The translations under genes were made by a program, and so were the position numbers. DNA of 64,000 nt from Opitutaceae bacterium (GTDB lineage Bacteria; Verrucomicrobiota; Verrucomicrobiia; Opitutales; Opitutaceae): contig JACKPU010000007.1 in the NCBI GenBank assembly GCA_024233285.1, positions 62,001 through 126,000 of the forward strand. The letters run 5' to 3'. This document shows positions 1 through 7,458 of the stretch, in pieces (position 1 is the first letter of the stretch; the number at the start of each line of letters is the position of its first letter). The notes beneath the pieces are model-generated. The model was not told the origin of the DNA. It was given only the letters and a program-made list of their open reading frames with translations, and did not search any database.

Positions 1-1
1 T

Positions 2-394
2 GCCGCCATCAGCTTTCCGGTCTTCGACGGGGCCGAAACCCGCGCCCTGACCGGTTATGCCCGCTCGCGCCAACGCGCCCAGTCGCTGCGAGTCAGGAAC
101 CTGGAGACGCAGGTTGCAGCCGAGTTGGAACTGGCCCGGCAGGATGCCACCTCGCGGCTTGCACAAATCGGCGTGGCTGAAACCCAATTCACGCTGGCCC
201 GCGAAGAACTTGAGCTGGCCGAAAAACGCTTCGAGCAGGGCGTGGCCGACAATCGCGAAATGATCGAGGCGCAGGGCCGGCTGGCCACGGCCGGGGACAA
301 TCTGGTCGAGGCCGTCTATCTATATAACGTGAGCCGGGTGGAACTCGCCCGGGTGGCCGGCGACGTCCGCGATATCCTGCCGGCCACACAATGA
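2..394 (+). CDS. TolC-family outer-membrane efflux protein, C-terminal part
   Basis: The open frame enters from the left edge, so only the last 130 residues are visible. It is Ala/Glu/Leu-rich and helical, and contains 'EKRFEQGVADNREMIEAQ', which matches the family pattern in which a Phe-x-x-Gly turn precedes the second long periplasmic helix. TolC-like proteins form the outer-membrane channel of type I or RND export systems. The stop overlaps the maf start by 4 bp (ATGA), so the two are probably co-transcribed. The substrate cannot be told from this fragment. Confidence 0.75.
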   Translation, partial: AAISFPVFDGAETRALTGYARSRQRAQSLRVRNLETQVAAELELARQDATSRLAQIGVAETQFTLAREELELAEKRFEQGVADNREMIEAQGRLATAGDNLVEAVYLYNVSRVELARVAGDVRDILPATQ

Positions 395-969
395 CCGCCC
401 CGCGCTTGATTCTCGCCTCGGCTTCGCCCCGCCGGCGTGAACTGCTGGCCTCGTTCGGCGTGCCCTTCACGGTTGTCACGGCCGAGGTGACCGAGCACGA
501 GGATCCCGCCACCGATCCACGAATCATGGTGGCGCACAACGCTGCGCTCAAAGCCGATTGGGTGGCCGCGCGGCATCCTGATTGTTTCGTGCTTGGAGCG
601 GACACCACGGTGTTCCTCGACGGTCAGGCGCTGAACAAACCCGCCGATCAGACCGAGGCGCGCGCCATGCTGCGGCGGCTGAGCGGCCGAACCCATACCG
701 TGTTCACCGGTGTGACGCTGCGCCACCAGGCCAGCGGCCTACGGATCGATCGCGGGGTGGCCAGCGAGGTTACCTTCAAGGTGCTGACGGACGAAACGAT
801 CAACGCCTATCTCTCCCAAGTGCACACCTTGGACAAGGCCGGGGGGTATGCGATTCAGGAACAGGGCGACCTGATTATTGCCGGCCGGCAGGGGTCGCTT
901 TCCAATATCATCGGTCTGCCGTTGGAAGAAACGAAACAAATTTTGACGAACGCGGGTCTGCTGCCCTGA
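391..969 (+). CDS. maf: Maf-family nucleoside triphosphate pyrophosphatase
   Basis: 192 residues, normal length for Maf. It opens with the family signature 'LILASASPRRRELL' (about residues 6-19), followed by 'GADTTVF' and 'DKAGGYAIQEQG', which carry the conserved acidic and Lys residues of the active site. Known Maf proteins hydrolyse dTTP/UTP or modified nucleotides to the monophosphate, as house-cleaning enzymes. The start overlaps the upstream stop by 4 bp. The preference between dTTP/UTP and m7GTP was not resolved. Confidence 0.92.
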   Translation: MTAPRLILASASPRRRELLASFGVPFTVVTAEVTEHEDPATDPRIMVAHNAALKADWVAARHPDCFVLGADTTVFLDGQALNKPADQTEARAMLRRLSGRTHTVFTGVTLRHQASGLRIDRGVASEVTFKVLTDETINAYLSQVHTLDKAGGYAIQEQGDLIIAGRQGSLSNIIGLPLEETKQILTNAGLLP

Positions 970-988
970 CTGGCGCCATTCCTCATTG

Positions 989-2113
989 ATGAAGACCACC
1001 CAAGAGCCTGCGGGCAAACGCACCGGCCGTCGCTTTCCGACGCCGCGATTTTCGCGCGACCCCGAGGTTCGCTCGATTCAAATCGGCGTGCTGGGCACGA
1101 TCCTCGTGCACCTGCTGCTCTTCCTGGTGGCGCCGACCCTGCTGAAATTCGACCACGGCGCGCCTGTCGGCGCGTTTGCGCCGCAAGAGTTCAATATTGA
1201 ACTCGCGCCGGAACCGTCCGCCCCCGAAGTGCCGCAGGTGCCCGAAAAACCCGCACCGTTCAATTTCGTGGAAACGAATCCTGATGCGCCGGACAACGTG
1301 CCGGACTCCACCGAAAACTTCGGCGCACAGAATCAGCAGGCGGCCCAGGAGAACGAATCACCCGACATGAGCGGGGACCGCCCGGCGCTGGAGGGCCAGA
1401 CCGAGATCAAGACCAATCAAATCGTATCCGGCACCTTGCTGGAACAGCCACCGCCGATGCCGAGTGTGCCTCCAGTCCAACAACCGGCCGAGGCCACGGA
1501 GGAGAACCCGGCCCGTCGCGAGGAGATTCCGTTGAGCGGTTATGAAAAAATCCCGGCCACGGCCGATGATGGCTACGGCTCCAACATTGCCCAGTTGCCC
1601 GGCGGACAGGCCGATGTCGACGAATACGTCGAGGGTGAAAAGGACGCGCCGGACAGCCCGAATGCCACCGGCCAGTCTCCGCGCATCAATCCGCAGAAAC
1701 CCATGCCGCGGCCGACTCTTGACACCACCGTCAAGCGCGCCCGTCCGGCCATCTTCACCGAAAACAAAATCGGCACCGCCAACATCGGCCCGACCGCTGT
1801 CGATGCGCGTTGGAGCAATTACGGCCAGTATTTGCAGCAACTCATCGAGACCGTGCAGATCCAGTGGGATCGCATTCTGATCCAGAGCCGGGTCTATCCC
1901 GGTTCGGGCACCAAAGTGGTCGTCAAGTTCGTGCTCAACGATCGCGGCGAAGTTGCACGGATCGTCGGCGTGGACGGCACGGCGGGCGAACTCGGCAAAC
2001 AAAGCTGCGTCAGCGCGATCACCACGCGCTCGCCCTACGGTGAATGGACCGATGACATGAAGCGCGTGCTCGGCGAGTCGCAGGAGATGACGTTTACGTT
2101 TTACTACCAGTGA
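989..2113 (+). CDS. TonB/TolA-like energy-transducing protein
   Basis: 374 residues. A basic N-terminus is followed by one membrane anchor (about residues 32-52), a long Pro/Glu/Ala-rich periplasmic linker (about 55-270), and a C-terminal domain that begins near 'RWSNYGQYLQQLIETVQIQWDR' region residues and resembles the TonB/TolA C-terminal fold ('VVVKFVLNDRGEVARI'). That layout is typical of proteins coupling the inner-membrane proton-motive force to outer-membrane receptors. No ExbB/ExbD genes are adjacent. ATG at 989 is preferred to a TTG three bases upstream. It overlaps the next gene by 4 bp. Confidence 0.7.
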   Translation: MKTTQEPAGKRTGRRFPTPRFSRDPEVRSIQIGVLGTILVHLLLFLVAPTLLKFDHGAPVGAFAPQEFNIELAPEPSAPEVPQVPEKPAPFNFVETNPDAPDNVPDSTENFGAQNQQAAQENESPDMSGDRPALEGQTEIKTNQIVSGTLLEQPPPMPSVPPVQQPAEATEENPARREEIPLSGYEKIPATADDGYGSNIAQLPGGQADVDEYVEGEKDAPDSPNATGQSPRINPQKPMPRPTLDTTVKRARPAIFTENKIGTANIGPTAVDARWSNYGQYLQQLIETVQIQWDRILIQSRVYPGSGTKVVVKFVLNDRGEVARIVGVDGTAGELGKQSCVSAITTRSPYGEWTDDMKRVLGESQEMTFTFYYQ

Positions 2114-2856
2114 GCACCGACCGGCAGGCTTTCTGGTCACGTTTGCCGCTTGGCCGCGAGGTCACGGTCATCGCATCGGACGCCAACGGTTTGGCGGCGT
2201 TGGCGAAACCTGCCGGCGTGCTGTCGCATCCCAATACCCGCGGCGAAGAGGCGCGTTCGTTGTTGCGGGCCAACTACGATCTGACTGCGGAATGCTATCA
2301 CTGGGAGGATGCCGGCGAGGTGCGTCGGGTTTGGTTGCTCAACCGTCTCGATTCCGCGACCTCGGGCGTGATTCTCGTGTGCAATGACGAGAAACTGGCG
2401 ACGGTCATGCGCGAGCATTTTCGCCGTAAGCGCGTGCGCAAGGTTTACAACGCGCTCGTGTTCGGGAAGCCACCGGCAAGCACGCAATTGTGGCGCGATC
2501 GGCTCGCGGTGCAAAAGCGGGGAGGGCAGATTCGCACCAACGCATCCGGTCACATTCCGGCCGAGAGCAAGATGACGTTGCTGCGCTCCTGGGGCGGCCT
2601 GTCGCTGATCAAGCTCGAGCCCATCACCGGGCGGAGTCATCAGCTGCGCGTGCAGTGTGCCAAACGACATCTGCCCATCGTGGGCGACGCGACCTACGGC
2701 GACTTCGGCGCCAACCGACAGTTCGAGAAGCAGCACCGTCACAAGCGACTCTTCCTCCATTCGTTGGAGACGGTATTCGATTATGAGTGGCAGGGGCGGA
2801 CTCATCATTTCGCCGCGACCGCGCCATTGCCGCCCGAGTTTGCGGGTCGGCATTGA
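2110..2856 (+). CDS. RluA-family RNA pseudouridine synthase
   Basis: 248 residues starting at GTG within the upstream stop overlap. The catalytic motif 'LNRLDSATSG' carries the invariant Asp at about residue 81, and 'GRSHQLRVQ' is the second conserved family motif. Members isomerise uridine to pseudouridine in rRNA or tRNA. There is no N-terminal S4 domain, so it is closer to the short RluA/TruC-type forms. The exact RNA target cannot be assigned. Confidence 0.85.
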   Translation: MSTDRQAFWSRLPLGREVTVIASDANGLAALAKPAGVLSHPNTRGEEARSLLRANYDLTAECYHWEDAGEVRRVWLLNRLDSATSGVILVCNDEKLATVMREHFRRKRVRKVYNALVFGKPPASTQLWRDRLAVQKRGGQIRTNASGHIPAESKMTLLRSWGGLSLIKLEPITGRSHQLRVQCAKRHLPIVGDATYGDFGANRQFEKQHRHKRLFLHSLETVFDYEWQGRTHHFAATAPLPPEFAGRH

Positions 2857-2906
2857 GGCATTCGCAAGATTGACAAATCCATCTTCGCCGGGCACGAACC
2901 ACGAAC

Positions 2907-2993
2907 ATGCGAACCGTCGCCGCCTATTATTTCAGCTTTGGCTTCTGGGGCTTTTATGCCTCCGAGGACAAGGGCGGCTGCCCGAATCAATGA
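2907..2993 (+). CDS. Aromatic leader peptide of aroF (attenuator)
   Basis: A 28-codon ORF, ATG to TGA, just upstream of the aroF attenuator. Codons 7-17 read Y-Y-F-S-F-G-F-W-G-F-Y, so 8 of 11 are Tyr, Phe or Trp, the end products of the pathway that aroF begins. Such density is not expected by chance and is the hallmark of ribosome-stalling leader peptides like trpL and pheL. The 3' part of the ORF contains the antiterminator strand (GGGCGGC at 2972-2978). No strong Shine-Dalgarno sequence is visible. Confidence 0.85.
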   Translation: MRTVAAYYFSFGFWGFYASEDKGGCPNQ

Positions 2994-3040
2994 GCTGAAC
3001 TCAATTTCTCTCCTTGAAGGCCGCCCAATCCGGGCGGCCT
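2919..3040 (+). promoter_or_regulatory. Transcription attenuator with alternative hairpins before aroF
   Basis: Four segments can pair in alternative ways. Segment 1 is GCCGCC at 2919-2924, segment 2 GGGCGGC at 2972-2978, segment 3 GCCGCCC at 3020-3026 and segment 4 GGGCGGC at 3032-3038. Segments 1:2 and 3:4 give the terminating state; 2:3 gives antitermination. Segment 1 lies immediately before the aromatic codons, so a ribosome stalled there would mask it and free segment 2 to pair with 3. Inferred result: aroF is read through when charged aromatic tRNAs are scarce. Confidence 0.8.
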
Positions 3041-3050
3041 TTTTATTTTA
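3018..3050 (+). terminator. Intrinsic terminator of the aroF attenuator
   Basis: A 9-bp perfect GC-rich stem (AGGCCGCCC, 3018-3026, with GGGCGGCCT, 3032-3040), a 5-nt loop and a T-rich tail. It ends 12 nt before the aroF ATG, too close to be the end of an upstream gene, and it directly follows the leader peptide. Confidence 0.88.
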
Positions 3051-3062
3051 ACCCAAACCAAC

Positions 3063-4097
3063 ATGATACTGCCCAAAGCCAACCGACTCACCCCCGAGCA
3101 ACTCGCCGAGGTTACCGCGATTGTCTCCGAATTCGGCTGCCAGATTCAGCCGATCGCCGGAGCCATGCGCACGATCTACGCCATCGTCGGCGACGAGCGC
3201 GACGACCTGATGATCAACCGCCTCGAGGGTCTCGACTACGTTGATCGCATTGATCGGATTCAGTCGCCGTTTAAACTCATGGACCGGCGTTCTGATCTGG
3301 CCCGCGGTAAACTCATCATCGGCGGCGTCACCCTCGGCGAGGAACTCTTCGTGATTGCCGGGCAATGCACGATCGACCCGAAGAATCCTACTCTGTTTTA
3401 TGAAACTGCAGCGGCCGTAAAGGAAGCCGGCGCGCATGTCATTCGCGGCGGGGTCTGGAAACCGCGCACCAATCCCTACAGCTTCCAAGGCGATAACAAG
3501 TCACTCGATATCCTGATGGAAGCGTCGCGCCGCACCGGGCTGCCGGTGGACACTGAAGTGATGGATGAGGAGCAGCTGCAGCTCGCACTCGACGCCGGCG
3601 TCACCGTCTTGCAGGTCGGCGCGCGCAATGCGCTTAACTACTCGCTGCTCCGCGCCATCGGCCGGGCGATTGGCGACCGGCCGGAGGTTTCCGTCCTGCT
3701 CAAGCGCAGCGTGCACATGGGGCCGCTGAATGAATTCATCTCCGCCGCCGAATACATCGCGGCCTTCGGCAATCCCAATATCATGCTGTGTCCGCGCGGC
3801 ACCACGCCCACACTCGACGGCTACCGCAATCATCCGGACGAAAGTGCGACCCCGCTGCTGAAGGAAAAAACTTGGGCCGCCGTCGTGGTCGATCCCTCGC
3901 ATTCGGTGGGGAAGGCGGCCTACGTGCCCGCGGCCTCGCTGGCCGCCGTGGCCTACGGGGCCGACGGCCTTTGCATTGAATCGCACGTCGATCCGCAACA
4001 CGGCATCGGCGATGATCCGAAGCAATCCATCACGCCCGAAACCCTCGCGAAAGTGATCAAACAAGGCCGCGCCATCTGGGACCTGCGCAGGACGTAA
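3063..4097 (+). CDS. aroF: 3-deoxy-7-phosphoheptulonate (DAHP) synthase, type I, with N-terminal regulatory domain
   Basis: 344 residues. About 70 N-terminal residues form a small ACT/FeoA-like domain, followed by the DAHP synthase barrel as in the Thermotoga-type (AroF_I/KDOPS-like) enzymes. Visible motifs include 'GQCTIDP', 'RGGVWKPRTNPYSFQG', 'QVGARN', 'CPRGTTP' and 'DPSHSVGK', carrying metal and phosphate ligands. It condenses phosphoenolpyruvate with erythrose-4-phosphate, the first step of aromatic amino-acid synthesis. The N-terminal domain suggests feedback inhibition; the leader and attenuator upstream suggest transcriptional control by aromatic tRNA charging. Confidence 0.93.
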   Translation: MILPKANRLTPEQLAEVTAIVSEFGCQIQPIAGAMRTIYAIVGDERDDLMINRLEGLDYVDRIDRIQSPFKLMDRRSDLARGKLIIGGVTLGEELFVIAGQCTIDPKNPTLFYETAAAVKEAGAHVIRGGVWKPRTNPYSFQGDNKSLDILMEASRRTGLPVDTEVMDEEQLQLALDAGVTVLQVGARNALNYSLLRAIGRAIGDRPEVSVLLKRSVHMGPLNEFISAAEYIAAFGNPNIMLCPRGTTPTLDGYRNHPDESATPLLKEKTWAAVVVDPSHSVGKAAYVPAASLAAVAYGADGLCIESHVDPQHGIGDDPKQSITPETLAKVIKQGRAIWDLRRT

Positions 4098-4116
4098 ACG
4101 TTTGACAAATGAGCGC

Positions 4117-4138
4117 ATGTGGCCACATGTGGCCACAT
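4117..4138. promoter_or_regulatory. Tandem palindromic operator at the toxin-antitoxin start
   Basis: Two back-to-back copies of the perfect palindrome TGTGGCCACA (4118-4127 and 4128-4137), one helical turn apart, end on the antitoxin ATG. A TTGACA -35-like hexamer lies at 4102-4107. Antitoxins of this class bind palindromes at their own promoter, so this is the likely autoregulatory operator. A start on or near the ATG (leaderless mRNA) is possible. Confidence 0.65.
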
Positions 4139-4466
4139 GAAAAAGACCAAACGCGTTTTAGGGTCCAAGGCCCTGTCGGCGCCCGCCGGCAAGGTTGAGG
4201 AATCGGCGGGTTTGCGCACGCGCACGGAAGTCTCGGTGCGGGAGGCGAAGGACCAATTGTCTTCCTTGCTACAGCGCGCGGCGGGCGGCGAGGAGATCGT
4301 CATCACCTCTGACGGCGAACCCAAAGCCATGCTCGTGCGGCACAAGCCGATGTTGACGGGCAAGCCTTGGCGATCGTTGGCGGCTTTCCGCGCGACGATG
4401 CCAATGACGCCGGATTCCACGGCTGCGGTGAGCGCGGCCCGCGGCGACATCCGGGATGTATCTTGA
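4137..4466 (+). CDS. Phd/YefM-family antitoxin
   Basis: 109 residues from the ATG at 4137 (a GTG at 4119 would add six residues encoded by the operator palindromes). The core 'VSVREAKDQLSSLLQRAAGGEEIVITSDGEP' region, about residues 29-60, is the Phd/YefM DNA-binding fold. It overlaps the VapC-like gene by 11 bp. The antitoxin would neutralise the PIN RNase and repress the operon through the tandem palindromes. Confidence 0.85.
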   Translation: MKKTKRVLGSKALSAPAGKVEESAGLRTRTEVSVREAKDQLSSLLQRAAGGEEIVITSDGEPKAMLVRHKPMLTGKPWRSLAAFRATMPMTPDSTAAVSAARGDIRDVS

Positions 4467-4878
4467 TACGTCAGTCGTCGTGAAGCTCTACGTGCCGGAA
4501 CCCGACTCTGGCGACTGCGAGCGCGTGGTGGCGGGCCGGCGTATCGTATCGTCCGAATTGCTCTATGCGGAACTGTGGTCCGCGCTGCTCGCCAAGGAAC
4601 GCGCCGGAACGCTGGCTCCCGCTGATCGTCAAAAAATCTGGCAGCTCTTCGAATCTCATTTGTTGGACGATGTCGTCGAGTTGGTGGAGATCGACGGCGA
4701 AGTGGTGCGCGAAGCCGCCGAAATGATTGCGCGGGTGCATCCACAGGTGCCGTTGCGCACCCTGGACGCGATTCATCTTGCGACCTTTGCCGGGGTGGAG
4801 GCCGGCCTGCTGTTCACCAAGGACAAACGCATGCGGGACGCGGCCCGGCTGCTGGATTTTCCGCTGGCCGATGAATAA
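4456..4878 (+). CDS. VapC-family PIN-domain ribonuclease toxin
   Basis: 140 residues. PIN acidic residues are visible: Asp4 ('MYLDTS'), Glu39 ('LYAELWSA'), Asp104 ('LDAIHLA') and Asp123 ('FTKDKRM'). VapC toxins cleave tRNA or rRNA when the antitoxin is degraded. The gene overlaps the antitoxin by 11 bp and ends 5 bp from the convergent mutS stop. This is a chromosomal pair outside the integrated element. Confidence 0.88.
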   Translation: MYLDTSVVVKLYVPEPDSGDCERVVAGRRIVSSELLYAELWSALLAKERAGTLAPADRQKIWQLFESHLLDDVVELVEIDGEVVREAAEMIARVHPQVPLRTLDAIHLATFAGVEAGLLFTKDKRMRDAARLLDFPLADE

Positions 4879-4883
4879 GCGGC

Positions 4884-7424
4884 TCAAAGCAGACTCATCT
4901 GCGAGTCGTCGGTTGGCGTGACCGTGATCTTCTTTTTGGGTTTGGCGGTCGGCGCGGGCAGGGCCACCACCGCGTCGTCGCTTTCCAATTTCGCCAGGAT
5001 GGTCTTGGCGCGATCAATCACCGTGAGCGGCAGACCGGCGAGTCGGGCGACCTGGATGCCGTAACTGCGATCGGCGGCACCCGGCACGACGCGGCGCACG
5101 AACACGATCTCGTCGTTCCATTCTTTCACGGCGACCGAGAAGTTGCGCAGGCGTGGCAGGTGCTTTTCGAGCTGGGTGAGCTCCTGATAATGCGTGGCAA
5201 ACAACGTGCGGGGGCCGGCGTCTGCATCGGCGTGCAAATGTTCGACCACTGCCCAGGCGATGGAAAGTCCATCATAGGTCGAGGTGCCGCGGCCGATTTC
5301 ATCGAGAATGATCAGCGAACGATTCGTGGCATTGTTCAGGATGTTAGCGGTCTCGTTCATCTCGACCATGAAGGTCGAGTTGCCGCGCGCGAGATCATCA
5401 CTGGCGCCGACCCGGGAGAAGATTCGATCCAGCAGTCCGATGCGACACGATTGCGCCGGCACCCAGCATCCGATCTGGGCGAGCAGGGCGATGAGTGCCA
5501 CCTGCCGGATGTAGGTGGATTTGCCCGCCATGTTCGGCCCCGTGATCAAGGCGAGCTGTGCTTCACTCGCCGCCAGCTCGGTGTCGTTCGGCACAAATGC
5601 CGCGCTGGTGCCGCGCGCCGTGTTCGCCGCGGGCGACTTGAGCATCTGCTCAACCACGGGATGGCGGCCCTCCACGATCGTGAGCACATCGCTTTCATCA
5701 ATTTCCGGCTTGGTGTAATTCCAATCGCGCGCCAGGGCGGACCAGCCGGACAGCACATCAATTTCTGCCAACGCATCCGCCGTGCGCGCCAGCGAATCTG
5801 CCTCCGCTAACACCGAGGACACGAGTGCGTTGAACAGGTCCTGCTCCCGCGCGAGGGTGTTCTCCTCGGCGTGGAGGATTTCCTTTTCCTTCTGCTTGAG
5901 CTCCTCGGTCACGTAGCGCTCGCCGTTCACCGTGGTTTGCCGGCGAATGTAGTCCTCCGGCACCAAGTGCAGATTCGCCTTCGTCACTTCGATGTAATAC
6001 CCGAAATTGTTCGTGAATTTGACCTTCAGGCTCTTGATGCCGGTGCGCTGTTGTTCGGATGATTCCAGCTCGGATAGCCAAGTCTTGTTATCGGTCGCGA
6101 GCGAGCGCAAGCGGTCGAGCTCGGCGTCGTGTCCGGTGCGGATGAAATTGCCGTCGGCGACATCGGCCGGCAACTCGTCGGCCAGCCCGCGCGCCAGCAA
6201 ATCGGACAAGTCCGGCAGCTCCACGATGCGTTCACGATACTCCGTGGCGACCATGCCTTCGAAACCGGCGAGTTCGGTGAGAATCGCGGGGATTTGTTCC
6301 AGCGTATCGCGCACCGCGCCGAGCTCGCGCGGATTGCGCAAGCGGTTTTGCAGACGACCCAAGATGCGGGGAATGTCGCGCACCTGCGCAAGGATTTCCT
6401 GCAAGGCCGCCAACCGGATCGGTTGGGCGGCGAATTCGCCCACGAGATTCTGGCGGCGTTTGATCTCGCCAAGATCGAGCGTGGGCGCGCTCAACCAGCG
6501 CTCGAGCAATCGGGCGCCGACAGCGGTGTTCGTGCGATTGATCGCGTGCAGGAGCGAACCGTCGCGCGTGCCGCGGGACGACGTGAATATCTCCAAGTTG
6601 CGCAACGTCGCCGGATCCAGCAGGAGCGTGCTTTCGCTGCGGTATTCCTGCAGTGAGCGCAGGTTTTCCGGACGGGCGCAGAGGTTTTCCGTTGCGTAGT
6701 AGACCAGCGCCCCGGCGGCGCCGAGCGCGGCATGATCCGGCGCCAGTCCGAACCCTTCCAGATTGAGCACACCCAACGTGTCCATGACCGTCTTTGCGCC
6801 CGTGGCGGTTTCGAAATTGTAGGCCGGAACTTCGCTGCGGATGCGATCGGCGCAAAACTGATGCAGCGCATGCAAGTCGGTCGCGTCGTGCGGCGCGGAT
6901 TCCCAGCGCGCAAACTCATCCTCCGGCAACACCAATTCCGCCGGATCCAGCGCGGTCAGCACGGGCAGGAGATTTTCCACCCGCGGGTCGGTTGCGATGC
7001 GAAATTCCCCGGTGGACAGGTCAAGCCAGGCGGCGTGCAAACCGGCTTTGTTCAGATGCAGCGCGCAGAGGTAGTGATTGCGGTTCGCCTCGAGTTGATT
7101 GGCCGCCAGCGTCGTGCCGGGACTGAGAATGCGGGTGAGCGCACGCTTGACGAGTTTGCCGGCCTTGGCCGGTTCCGCCTGATCGCAGATCGCCACTTTG
7201 CGCCCGGCGGCGAGCAGCTTGGTGACGTAATTATCCGCCGCGTGAAACGGAATGCCCGCCATCGGATAATCCTGCCGCTTCGTCAGTGTCAGCCCCAACA
7301 AGCGTGAAGCGGTGACGGCATCGTCGTAAAACATCTCGAAGAAGTCGCCGAGGCGGAAGAGCAGCAGCGTGCCCTCGGGCAGTCCGCGCTTCACCTCGAA
7401 ATACTGTTGCATCATCGGAGTCAT
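4884..7424 (-). CDS. mutS: DNA mismatch-repair protein MutS, 5' end replaced by an integrated element
   Basis: 846 residues from ATG at 7424. The mismatch-recognition Phe-x-Glu lies in 'GDFFEMF', the Walker A in 'GPNMAGKSTY' and Walker B in 'ILDEIGRGTSTYDG', so the body is intact. The first codons ('MTPMMQQYFEV') come from the element; the native 5' end is stranded at 51,848. The native promoter and its GGAAG Shine-Dalgarno are therefore lost. The divergent integrase starts only 34 bp away. The minus-strand sequence just upstream contains TATAAA and TATATT, possible -10 boxes within the element's repeats. A TTG at 7469 is an alternative start. Function is likely retained if it is expressed. 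Confidence 0.93.
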   Translation of the reverse strand: MTPMMQQYFEVKRGLPEGTLLLFRLGDFFEMFYDDAVTASRLLGLTLTKRQDYPMAGIPFHAADNYVTKLLAAGRKVAICDQAEPAKAGKLVKRALTRILSPGTTLAANQLEANRNHYLCALHLNKAGLHAAWLDLSTGEFRIATDPRVENLLPVLTALDPAELVLPEDEFARWESAPHDATDLHALHQFCADRIRSEVPAYNFETATGAKTVMDTLGVLNLEGFGLAPDHAALGAAGALVYYATENLCARPENLRSLQEYRSESTLLLDPATLRNLEIFTSSRGTRDGSLLHAINRTNTAVGARLLERWLSAPTLDLGEIKRRQNLVGEFAAQPIRLAALQEILAQVRDIPRILGRLQNRLRNPRELGAVRDTLEQIPAILTELAGFEGMVATEYRERIVELPDLSDLLARGLADELPADVADGNFIRTGHDAELDRLRSLATDNKTWLSELESSEQQRTGIKSLKVKFTNNFGYYIEVTKANLHLVPEDYIRRQTTVNGERYVTEELKQKEKEILHAEENTLAREQDLFNALVSSVLAEADSLARTADALAEIDVLSGWSALARDWNYTKPEIDESDVLTIVEGRHPVVEQMLKSPAANTARGTSAAFVPNDTELAASEAQLALITGPNMAGKSTYIRQVALIALLAQIGCWVPAQSCRIGLLDRIFSRVGASDDLARGNSTFMVEMNETANILNNATNRSLIILDEIGRGTSTYDGLSIAWAVVEHLHADADAGPRTLFATHYQELTQLEKHLPRLRNFSVAVKEWNDEIVFVRRVVPGAADRSYGIQVARLAGLPLTVIDRAKTILAKLESDDAVVALPAPTAKPKKKITVTPTDDSQMSLL
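7390..7423. repeat. attL: 34-bp direct repeat, left copy
   Basis: 29 of 34 positions match 51793-51826. On the mutS strand it encodes TPMMQQYFEV. The five differences from the right copy are three synonymous changes plus both changes in one Glu/Gln codon, so the element carries a protein-compatible imitation of its target. The identical 11-mer TTCACCTCGAA (7390-7400) is the best crossover candidate. Confidence 0.85.
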
Positions 7425-7431
7425 AGGTAAA

Positions 7432-7454
7432 TATACCCCCCATTTATACCCACC
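7432..7454. repeat. Paired TATACCC arm-type repeats, left end
   Basis: TATACCC at 7432-7438 and 7445-7451, 13 bp apart, the second within TTTATACCCACC (7443-7454). The same 12-mer and the same 13-bp spacing occur at 51660-51682. This suggests integrase arm-binding sites. On the minus strand the motif reads GGGTATA and could also serve as a -10 region for mutS. Confidence 0.6.
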
Positions 7455-7458
7455 CAAA

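Noticed and set aside
1358..2140. Long minus-strand frame opposite the TonB-like gene
   Set aside because: It is antisense to a well-supported gene and its translation is low-complexity Arg/Gly/Asp-rich, typical of a GC-rich shadow frame. The same applies to 3953-4744, 8110-8724 and other long antisense frames.
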